This document shows, piece by piece, positions 1-5,115 of a DNA stretch of 5,115 nt; the stretch's first letter is position 1, and each line of letters starts with the position of its first letter. The position numbers were made by a program, and so were the translations under genes. The DNA is from Deltaproteobacteria bacterium. GTDB lineage: Bacteria > Desulfobacterota > Syntrophobacteria > B119-G9. The stretch covers positions 1-5,115 of the forward strand of contig QMLL01000160.1 of the NCBI GenBank assembly GCA_003646715.1. The letters run 5' to 3'. The notes below the pieces were generated by a model that was not told where the DNA came from, searched no databases, and saw nothing but the letters and a program-made list of their open reading frames with translations.

Positions 1-350
1 AACATATTTTTAATAGAACCCTCAACAAATTTCTTCGCAAGAAGTAATCTTTTATCCGGGTCCAAATAATTTTCTGCCTGTTTCAGGATCACCAAACCAG
101 AATTATAATGTTCCCTTGGATAGTAGCTTCCAACATAATAATTGTGATAGTTAAAGAAATGAATAATTATTTCTTTCTGAGTTAAATATTCAAGAAGTTT
201 TTTATTCAGGGAAACCTCACCGAAAATCATTATTTCAGAAACCGATTCTATGGGGACATACTTTCTCTTACCATCCTCGGTTTCAAAATAAATAGTATTC
301 TGTTTTCTCTTTATTTCACCATTTGAAAATATGTAGACTGTCTTCTTCAT
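1..350 (-). CDS. cas1: Cas1 CRISPR integrase, N-terminal part (runs off window)
   Basis: This is the first 116 codons of Cas1, the metal-dependent integrase that, with Cas2, inserts new spacers at the leader end of a CRISPR array. Translating from the ATG at 350 gives MKKTVYIFSNGEIKRK, then YFETEDGKRKYVP, FGEVSLNKKLLEYL, IIIHFFNYHNYYVGSYYPRE and LLLAKKFVEGSIKNM. This matches the N-terminal beta-sandwich and start of the helical domain of I-B type Cas1. Family members are about 320-340 residues, so roughly two thirds, including the catalytic Glu/His/Asp residues, lies beyond position 1 and its integrity cannot be judged. The start is well supported: a GGAG lies 7 bases upstream and the ATG overlaps the cas4 stop as ATGA. 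Being directly after cas4 fits a shared adaptation module. Family assignment is strong from sequence; function is from family knowledge. Confidence 0.95.
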   Translation of the reverse strand, partial: MKKTVYIFSNGEIKRKQNTIYFETEDGKRKYVPIESVSEIMIFGEVSLNKKLLEYLTQKEIIIHFFNYHNYYVGSYYPREHYNSGLVILKQAENYLDPDKRLLLAKKFVEGSIKNM

Positions 351-844
351 ATTTCATCTCCAAAACAGAATTCATAAAAGGCACACGTTTTACAGTATCT
401 TATCTTTACACGAGGCGGCGGCTTATCTCTGGTAACCACCTCTTTAATTTCTTCTAGTAAATCTTCTATCTTATTTTCTAGTTCAGCCGTCAGGACAACC
501 TCTTCGGTCTTCCTCTCTTTTGGGAAAAGGAGCACACCTTTGCATTCAACCCCTTTCTTGTGTTTTAAGTAATACAGATAATAAGCAAGCTGCATTCTTG
601 CTGCTTCTTGGTGTCTTGAAGACTTTTTAACCTCCGCCACAAGCTGATCCCGTAAAATATCGATTTTAAGCGATCTATCCACAAAAATCTCCTTTTTCTC
701 CCGTGAATACGAATCCTCGTGGACAAAACGACCGAGAGAAAGGAGGGGATGGTCCTGATCTGAGGCAAGAGAATGAAATTCAAACCAGGCTTCACGAGAA
801 CATACAAGATAAGCTTGAAAAACGTAAGGATTTATAAACTTCAT
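347..844 (-). CDS. cas4: Cas4 RecB-like iron-sulfur exonuclease
   Basis: Cas4 processes prespacer ends and helps choose PAM-adjacent spacers together with Cas1 and Cas2. From the ATG at 844 the protein has 165 residues, normal for the compact I-B form. The RecB-type nuclease site is complete: H42 in LGRFVHE, D62 in LKIDIL, E71 and K73 in VAEVKKSS, and the QLAYYLYYL motif (Q85, Y88). The four iron-sulfur cysteines are C15 (YLVCSREAW) and C151, C154 and C160 (YCKTCAFYEFC), expected to hold a 4Fe-4S cluster. The ATG at 844 shares bases with the cas3 TGA (ATGA). A longer reading to 934 adds 30 residues lying inside cas3 and unlike the family, so I reject it. No good Shine-Dalgarno precedes the ATG, so translation is probably coupled to cas3. 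The stop overlaps the cas1 start. Family call is firm; biochemical role is from family knowledge. Confidence 0.95.
   Translation of the reverse strand: MKFINPYVFQAYLVCSREAWFEFHSLASDQDHPLLSLGRFVHEDSYSREKKEIFVDRSLKIDILRDQLVAEVKKSSRHQEAARMQLAYYLYYLKHKKGVECKGVLLFPKERKTEEVVLTAELENKIEDLLEEIKEVVTRDKPPPRVKIRYCKTCAFYEFCFGDEI
358..361 (-). promoter_or_regulatory. Ribosome binding site of cas1
   Basis: On the minus strand a GGAG sits 7 bases before the ATG at 350, inside the last codons of cas4. It supports the cas1 start and suggests that cas1 is re-initiated by ribosomes finishing cas4. Confidence 0.6.
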
Positions 845-3216
845 AAGAAAATGGTTTCGTGCTCGATTTTTCGGACAAATCCTGTATCTTTGTGATAAAT
901 TTTGTCGAAATTTGGATGTGTTCGTGGCAACCACAAAAAACTTGATGCATAAGGTAACTGTGTCAAACCAGCATCAGCTGCTACTTCAACAGGCACATTG
1001 ACCATATAACCCCAGAGGTCAGGTGCAAGCAATTTAAAAATGGATAAACGGTGTATCCGATCATCGTAATTTTTGATTGGCATCATCTCAAGTTCTTGCA
1101 ACTTTTTTATAAGCTTTTCTGCCTTTTCGTTAACCTCTACAAAAACAGGCACTTGATTAATCTTTTGTTCGATAAGACTGAACATTCCCAGCTCCTCGTA
1201 TCTCAGGACATTAACACTTACAAGCAAATTCCTGTCCTGTGCCTTTCGACCTTCAATACGAAGTTTACGGAAATAATCTTCGACAAGATGTAAATAATCT
1301 TTTTCAGGCAGTACATCTATCACTTGAAACATCTCTTCTGTCGTTTGAATGAGAACCCCATCATAAATATATGTAGCAAGCCGCCTTTGGTCATGTTCAG
1401 GATCGATAAGACTAACGAGGAAAACCTTGCCACCGGATTTATCCCTATAATTTCGATTACATCGGCCGGCTGCCTGAACGATGGAGTCGAGCGGTGCTAA
1501 ATCTCTGATTACTACATCGAAATCCAGGTCAACGCCAGCCTCAACTACCTGAGTCGCAACAAGTCCAACTCTATTACTATTCTTTATATTCTCCCGAATT
1601 TCTCGGATTCGTTTTTCACGGTGCACTGGTATGAGTGATGCTGAAAGAAAATAAAAACTGAAATCTTTAAGTTCTTTTTTCAAAGCATCATAAACCTCTT
1701 GAGCCGAGCGGATGGTGTTCATAACAACCATAAAACTTCTGGCTGATTCAATTTTAGGCAAAAGCCACCGGTCGACTTCTGTGTAAGGCATAGGCTCTGA
1801 CTCGATATGGAGCTTGGTTCTTGAAAGAGTACTGAAGAAAAATTGCTTACGCGGTTCACTGAGCTCACGAGCATTTTGCAGTAATGCCGGGCGAGTTGCA
1901 GTCATCAAGATAAATCTTGTGTCCCACTTTTCTGCAAGGAATTTAAGGGCTTTTTCGGTGGCCTCCCAGTATTTAGGAGGGATGTTCTGCACCTCATCAA
2001 GGATAACGATGCTCCCAGCGAGTCGATGTAGCCGTCGCATCTCTGAACGGTGATTCGTGAAAAGCGTCTCGTAAAACCTCACAAATGTCGTTACTATAAT
2101 CTCACCATCCCACGTTTCCACACGGGTATAAGCCTGTTCGTAGCGCTTAATTAACTTTTGAGCATCTGGTTCTCTTAACAAAGATTCCTCTTCCAGGAGT
2201 TTCCATACATCTTCGGCTTTGAGCCCGGAAATATTTTTAAACCGACTGGCTCGAAAATGGTGTTTCAGAAGGATGTTTTTTGGAAGTCCAGCATGTTTAA
2301 TAACTTTGTTGATAACATCAAAATTCTGATCAATGATGCTTGTAAAAGGCAGGACATAGATGATTCGAGGTAACCGTCCGGTTTCTCTCAGGACCATGTT
2401 TCGCAATCTAAGGGCGGCCGAAAAACCTGCAAGTGTTTTACCAATACCTGTTGGTGCCGTAATGGAGAGGATTCTATCTACAAGTGCTATTTTTTTAATG
2501 TTGCCTATAACAGTGGTATAAAATTCTTCTCTAAGTGAGTCTATGGAAGAATTTTTGGGCAACTTCTCAACATATCGGTCAACGATATTATCGGGAATTT
2601 CACAGCGCTCCTCATTCGCTGCCATCTCACTAACTGCCCGAATATCCGCATCAACCAGCATGCCAAGAAGAAGGTTTGTTGTCAGGTAAGTTGATGGGCC
2701 TTTAACATCCATGGCTGGAAAAGAGAACTCTATCTGAAATTTTAATTGGTCTGGCAGTAGCTTTTCAAAACTTGGTGGATTTAGTCCCAAATCTTTTACC
2801 AACTCTAGAAATTGGTTAGGAACAATAGCCTTCATCTGCTTTACAAGATAGCACCAATGAGACTGAAGCTCAGCAAGAATATTGCTCGGGCTTAAAAGAT
2901 TGGAATGGTGGGATTTAACGGCAATAAAAAGCGGCAATCTTAATTCTATCGGCAGATGAGCACCAAAATTCCATACACTTATTACAGCAGAAAGCGAAGT
3001 ATGCGATGACAGAGAGGGATTGACTTTATGTCCTTTTAGATGATCTTGAAAGTATTTAGTAGCCTTTCCGAGGTCATGCGTTAGTGCAGCTAATAAGGCT
3101 GCTTCTTTTAAAAGAGGCTCACACGCAATTTCACTGCAGAATTTAGATATTCGTTTGGCAACTTCTAAAAGATGCTTCTCAAGTAGTATTCCGGGATGAG
3201 ACTCAAGACTGACCAT
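841..3216 (-). CDS. cas3: Cas3 nuclease-helicase (HD domain fused to SF2 helicase)
   Basis: Cas3 is the effector of type I interference: recruited by Cascade to the R-loop, it unwinds and cuts target DNA using ATP. From the ATG at 3216 it has 791 residues, a usual size for a fused I-B Cas3. The N-terminal HD nuclease (about 1-200) shows H15, the HD pair 47-48 in LTHDLGKA, H72 in SSHTSLSA, HH 103-104 in VKSHHSN, and LVDAD near 188-192, so its metal ligands look complete. The helicase follows: Walker A APTGIGKT (254-261), YVLPFTSIIDQ (about 287-297), DEVQ box (407-410), LMTATRP (437-443), VVEAGVDLD (557-565) and QAAGRCNR (581-588). The last 150 or so residues form the Cas3 C-terminal region. 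An in-frame TTG at 3237, directly after the cas5 stop, would add seven residues; I prefer the ATG because AAAAGGG lies upstream of it and nothing similar precedes the TTG. The stop overlaps the cas4 start. Confidence 0.96.
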   Translation of the reverse strand: MVSLESHPGILLEKHLLEVAKRISKFCSEIACEPLLKEAALLAALTHDLGKATKYFQDHLKGHKVNPSLSSHTSLSAVISVWNFGAHLPIELRLPLFIAVKSHHSNLLSPSNILAELQSHWCYLVKQMKAIVPNQFLELVKDLGLNPPSFEKLLPDQLKFQIEFSFPAMDVKGPSTYLTTNLLLGMLVDADIRAVSEMAANEERCEIPDNIVDRYVEKLPKNSSIDSLREEFYTTVIGNIKKIALVDRILSITAPTGIGKTLAGFSAALRLRNMVLRETGRLPRIIYVLPFTSIIDQNFDVINKVIKHAGLPKNILLKHHFRASRFKNISGLKAEDVWKLLEEESLLREPDAQKLIKRYEQAYTRVETWDGEIIVTTFVRFYETLFTNHRSEMRRLHRLAGSIVILDEVQNIPPKYWEATEKALKFLAEKWDTRFILMTATRPALLQNARELSEPRKQFFFSTLSRTKLHIESEPMPYTEVDRWLLPKIESARSFMVVMNTIRSAQEVYDALKKELKDFSFYFLSASLIPVHREKRIREIRENIKNSNRVGLVATQVVEAGVDLDFDVVIRDLAPLDSIVQAAGRCNRNYRDKSGGKVFLVSLIDPEHDQRRLATYIYDGVLIQTTEEMFQVIDVLPEKDYLHLVEDYFRKLRIEGRKAQDRNLLVSVNVLRYEELGMFSLIEQKINQVPVFVEVNEKAEKLIKKLQELEMMPIKNYDDRIHRLSIFKLLAPDLWGYMVNVPVEVAADAGLTQLPYASSFLWLPRTHPNFDKIYHKDTGFVRKIEHETIFL

Positions 3217-3227
3217 TTTAAGAACTT

Positions 3228-3234
3228 CCCTTTT
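3228..3234 (-). promoter_or_regulatory. Probable ribosome binding site of cas3
   Basis: On the minus strand AAAAGGG lies 11 bases before the ATG at 3216. It is an imperfect Shine-Dalgarno with a slightly long spacer, but it is the only purine-rich match near either candidate start and favours the ATG over the TTG at 3237. Confidence 0.4.
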
Positions 3235-3237
3235 CAA

Positions 3238-3951
3238 TTAATTCAAAAAAGTAAAGCTTTGTCCCTTCCCATTTGGGTAAGTAAATGCTCTCTCTAAGCG
3301 AGCGATTATAGGTTTACCTCGAGGATTAAACACTACTTCCTCTGCTTTCTGTCGAATACGGTTGCTATCTATAAAAACAGGCACTCGTTCCTTCACAATC
3401 CCGACTCCATCCTCAAGTTTGAATTCTTTCAAGTCTCTGATTCTAAAGGCGCTAAGGACCTCTAACATACCGCTTATAGGATACACATCTACATCCCAAA
3501 GGAATTCAAAGTTTGCTATACACTCAGTTATGCCGAGATAGGGCGTGAAAATAGTTTTGTGGTTTCGTAGCATTTCTGACAAAATGTCCATCAGGTCATT
3601 ATGTTGGTGATGAACGAATATCTCATACACAGGATCTTTCAGAAATTCAACTCGAACTTGAGTATGCAGTCGCCCTTTTGGCGGCCGCGTAACCCATGCT
3701 CCGTCTTTTGTATCGATGTAGTTAAGCGGTATCCTGACTTTCTTAATAGGTGATATAATCCGCACTCCAAACGAAGCCTTCTCGAGTCTAAGTATTTCAT
3801 AATATTCCTTGCGGGAAAATCCTAACATTGCACCAACAAGCCCTCTAAGAGCACTAGGAGGAGGAATGGAATGAGTAAGGGGAGAGCTTGTTGTGTAATG
3901 CTTCCTGAAATGTGCAAAATCGCTCCACACCTTAAAAGCTATAACTCTCAT
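3238..3951 (-). CDS. cas5: Cas5 (Cas5h/I-B type), Cascade subunit at the crRNA 5' handle
   Basis: Cas5 is a RAMP-fold protein that caps the crRNA 5' handle in Cascade and contacts Cas7 and Cas8. The 237-residue product is full length for the I-B family. Its N-terminus carries the family signature: MRVIAFKVWSDFAHFRK (1-17), YTTSSPLTHSIPPPSALRG (19-37), then LVGAMLG (38-44). Further conserved-looking stretches are LHTQVRVEFLKDPVYEI (95-111) and TPYLGITEC (136-144). The C-terminus is glycine-containing and aromatic (NGKGQSFTFLN). The ATG at 3951 overlaps the cas7 TGA as ATGA; upstream there is only weak Shine-Dalgarno complementarity (TTGGAA), so translation is probably coupled to cas7. The stop at 3238-3240 sits just before cas3. 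In I-B systems Cas6, not Cas5, normally processes crRNA, so a cas6 is expected outside the window. The family call is firm; the structural role is from family knowledge. Confidence 0.94.
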   Translation of the reverse strand: MRVIAFKVWSDFAHFRKHYTTSSPLTHSIPPPSALRGLVGAMLGFSRKEYYEILRLEKASFGVRIISPIKKVRIPLNYIDTKDGAWVTRPPKGRLHTQVRVEFLKDPVYEIFVHHQHNDLMDILSEMLRNHKTIFTPYLGITECIANFEFLWDVDVYPISGMLEVLSAFRIRDLKEFKLEDGVGIVKERVPVFIDSNRIRQKAEEVVFNPRGKPIIARLERAFTYPNGKGQSFTFLN

Positions 3952-4865
3952 GGCAGTTCCAAGAGTTTAACCGCGTTTTCACCGAGTTTTTCTTTTAATC
4001 CTTTGAGAATTTCGGGTTCGGTTTTCAGTCTTTCATGTACAGCAATTTCTATGCGTTTGATTTTATCTTTGTGCTTATCTATGGTCTTGAGTAGCTTTTC
4101 CACATTTAGAGTGCCTTCGGTTATATCTCTAACCTGCTCCTCGGTGCGCCCGCCTCCTGGTCTCCACCTAATCAGTTTATCGAGTTCACCGATGTAAAAG
4201 TCGGCACCTTCTTTGTAAATAATGCGCAAAAGGAGTCTGGGTATTTGGCCAAACTTGCTTCTGGTTATTAAATCTTTTGTTCCATTCCACATAGCTTCAA
4301 TCATAAGATCCAAATCCTCTTCAGTGAGATGTGTTGTCTGGGCAGCATATTCATTTGCAACACCATGAAAAGCTATAAGTGCATAAGGAACAGTCCATTC
4401 CTCACGAAAGGTGCCTTGCTTTTTGCCTTCTTTTGAGGGCATAACAGTTGTACCTTTAATAAGTATCGGCCCATCGACTTTATGAAGAGAACGGCCAAAT
4501 TTAAATTGGACGGGACCTGTCCATGTTATAGTCTTTCCTTTTATTGCAGTTGTGGCTCCAAATAACCTCATATCTATGCATCGTTCAAGTATTAAATTTG
4601 GATCATCTTTGAAATCAGCAGTCCGATCTTCTTTTGTACGAAGGTCTCCATTCTCGTCTCTGGTTTCTATAATAAAAACATCAAGGCCTTTAACAGTTGC
4701 GAGATAATCCCTTATAGTCCTTTTAAGTCTGACATCGGTGACTATAACCTGACCGGTTTCTTCATCGATCCTTGGTTTATTTTCATCAAGCGGATCACCG
4801 TTTGGGTTTGCATCTTTTACATCATACACAAACAAAAACTCTGATCTGTTTTTGATATAATTCAT
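3948..4865 (-). CDS. cas7: Cas7 (Csh2-type), Cascade backbone protein
   Basis: Cas7 polymerises along the crRNA spacer to form the Cascade backbone and is its most abundant subunit. The 305-residue product has the usual Csh2-family length and motifs: FLFVYDVKDANPNGDP (10-25), VTDVRLKRTIRDYL (42-55), CIDMRLFGAT (96-105), ITWTGPVQFKFGRSLH (113-128), REEWTVPYALIAFHGVAN (154-171), MWNGT (192-196) and SKFGQIPRLLLRIIY (203-217). The C-terminal 60 or so residues are lysine/glutamate-rich and probably helical. The start at 4865 is certain: a perfect AAGGAGGT lies 5 bases upstream, and the ATG overlaps the preceding TGA. It lies between the cas8b-like 3' end and cas5, as in I-B effector operons. The strong ribosome binding site, compared with weak ones at cas5 and cas4, fits a need for extra Cas7 copies; that link is inference. 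Confidence 0.96.
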   Translation of the reverse strand: MNYIKNRSEFLFVYDVKDANPNGDPLDENKPRIDEETGQVIVTDVRLKRTIRDYLATVKGLDVFIIETRDENGDLRTKEDRTADFKDDPNLILERCIDMRLFGATTAIKGKTITWTGPVQFKFGRSLHKVDGPILIKGTTVMPSKEGKKQGTFREEWTVPYALIAFHGVANEYAAQTTHLTEEDLDLMIEAMWNGTKDLITRSKFGQIPRLLLRIIYKEGADFYIGELDKLIRWRPGGGRTEEQVRDITEGTLNVEKLLKTIDKHKDKIKRIEIAVHERLKTEPEILKGLKEKLGENAVKLLELP

Positions 4866-5115
4866 TGGTTACCTCCTTGATTTTCCTTGCAATTTAAAAC
4901 CGGATGGAAACTGAGGGCCATCCCGATGGCTATATAAAATCCAATCTCATCGGGGGTGAGTCCCCAGTTATTACCTGCGTCTATGAGATAAAGGCTTATA
5001 CCTTCGCGGAGTTCCGGCCACCAATGGCCTATACCATATTCATTCATTTTGTTTTGCAAGGAAACGAAAATATGCTGGATGTCCTTTTGATTTAACTTAA
5101 GATTCTTAAGAACTT
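4862..5115 (-). CDS. cas8b: C-terminal end of a Cas8b-like large Cascade subunit (runs off window)
   Basis: The frame is open from the window edge to a TGA at 4862-4864, giving the last 83 residues of a longer protein. The only candidate start within the upper part is a TTG at 5059, and the frame continues upstream of it without a stop, so I read this as a gene tail and not a separate small gene. The visible end contains IQHIFVSLQNKMNEYG, WWPELREGISLYLIDAGNN and LTPDEIGFYIAIGMALS; the last resembles the helical C-terminal end of Cas8b (Csh1/TM1802-type) proteins. Position directly before cas7, with an ATGA overlap, is where cas8b sits in I-B operons. Cas8b recognises the PAM and recruits Cas3; its C-terminal region acts as, or is separately translated into, the small subunit in some I-B systems. 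The identity rests largely on context, as this tail is poorly conserved. Confidence 0.72.
   Translation of the reverse strand, partial: VLKNLKLNQKDIQHIFVSLQNKMNEYGIGHWWPELREGISLYLIDAGNNWGLTPDEIGFYIAIGMALSFHPVLNCKENQGGNQ
4871..4878 (-). promoter_or_regulatory. Strong ribosome binding site of cas7
   Basis: The minus strand reads AAGGAGGT, then five bases (AACCA), then the ATG at 4865. This is a full-length Shine-Dalgarno match at ideal spacing, embedded in the last codons of the upstream gene (encoding Gly-Gly-Asn). It fixes the cas7 start and is the strongest such site in the window. Confidence 0.85.

Larger units (their letters stand above)
1..5115 (-). other. Type I-B CRISPR-Cas operon (internal section)
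   Basis: All six genes run in one direction with 4-base overlaps at four junctions and no room for internal promoters or terminators outside coding sequence, so they are very likely one transcript. Effector genes (cas8b, cas7, cas5) come first, then cas3, then the adaptation genes cas4 and cas1. The promoter and probably cas6 should lie beyond 5115, and cas2 and a CRISPR array are commonly found past cas1, beyond position 1. Operon unity is inferred from spacing; subtype from gene content and order. Confidence 0.88.

Noticed and set aside
565..807. An 80-residue minus-strand frame inside cas4.
   Set aside because: It is an out-of-frame shadow of the conserved Cas4 nuclease domain.
845..934. 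A 30-residue N-terminal extension of Cas4 up to a start at 934.
   Set aside because: It lies wholly within the cas3 coding region in another frame, looks unlike Cas4 N-termini, and the ATG at 844 has the ATGA overlap used throughout the operon and starts just before the conserved first cysteine.
1051..1293. Plus-strand open frames opposite cas3 (this one and another at 1814-2053).
   Set aside because: Both are antisense to conserved Cas3 coding sequence and have no recognisable protein features.
3871..4197. A 108-residue plus-strand open frame across the cas7/cas5 junction.
   Set aside because: It is antisense to two well-recognised genes, is serine/leucine-rich low-information sequence, and has no recognisable domain.
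4862..5059. A free-standing 65-residue small gene starting from TTG at 5059.
   Set aside because: The frame stays open upstream to the window edge, the TTG lacks a ribosome binding site, and the location before cas7 is that of cas8b; the tail of a longer gene is the simpler reading.
4904..5095. A 63-residue plus-strand open frame opposite the cas8b end.
   Set aside because: It lies antisense to the operon gene, has no ribosome binding site that I can see, and no recognisable domain.
1..5115. A CRISPR array, anti-CRISPR gene, transposon or other unlisted system inside the window.
   Set aside because: I saw no regularly spaced direct repeats, terminal inverted repeats, or unexplained coding sequence; essentially every base is accounted for by the six cas genes.

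Overview
The window is a section of a type I-B CRISPR-Cas operon, read entirely on the minus strand. In transcription order (high to low coordinate) it holds the 3' end of a cas8b-like large-subunit gene, then complete cas7, cas5, cas3 and cas4, then the 5' third of cas1. The order cas8b-cas7-cas5-cas3-cas4-cas1, a Csh2-type Cas7, a Cas5h-type Cas5, a fused HD-helicase Cas3 and a Cas4 next to Cas1 all point to subtype I-B. Subtype and functions are inferred from recognised motifs and gene order; no database search was run.

Layout: positions 5115-4862 are the cas8b 3' end; 4865-3948 cas7; 3951-3238 cas5; about 3216-841 cas3 (a TTG start at 3237 is possible); 844-347 cas4; 350-1 the start of cas1. 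There is no intergenic space beyond about 20 bases. Four of the five junctions (cas8b/cas7, cas7/cas5, cas3/cas4, cas4/cas1) are 4-base ATGA overlaps, where the start ATG shares bases with the preceding TGA stop. The cas5/cas3 junction is the exception. No stretch over 300 bases lacks a gene, and I see no CRISPR array, RNA gene, mobile element, promoter or terminator.

How the genes work together: Cas8b, Cas7 and Cas5 (with a Cas6 not seen here) would form the crRNA-guided Cascade complex. Cas3 would be recruited to unwind and degrade target DNA. Cas4 and Cas1 (with a Cas2 expected just beyond position 1) would form the spacer-acquisition module. All visible catalytic motifs in Cas3 and Cas4 are intact, so the system looks functional.

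Organism: the moderately AT-rich DNA, a clear AAGGAGGT ribosome binding site and compact coupled genes fit a bacterium, or an archaeon that uses Shine-Dalgarno initiation. The basic, lysine/glutamate-rich proteins resemble those of I-B loci from anaerobes and thermophiles, but I cannot place the taxon from this window. I found no undescribed system; this is a well-preserved example of a known one, and the findings concern its expression layout and what should lie just outside.
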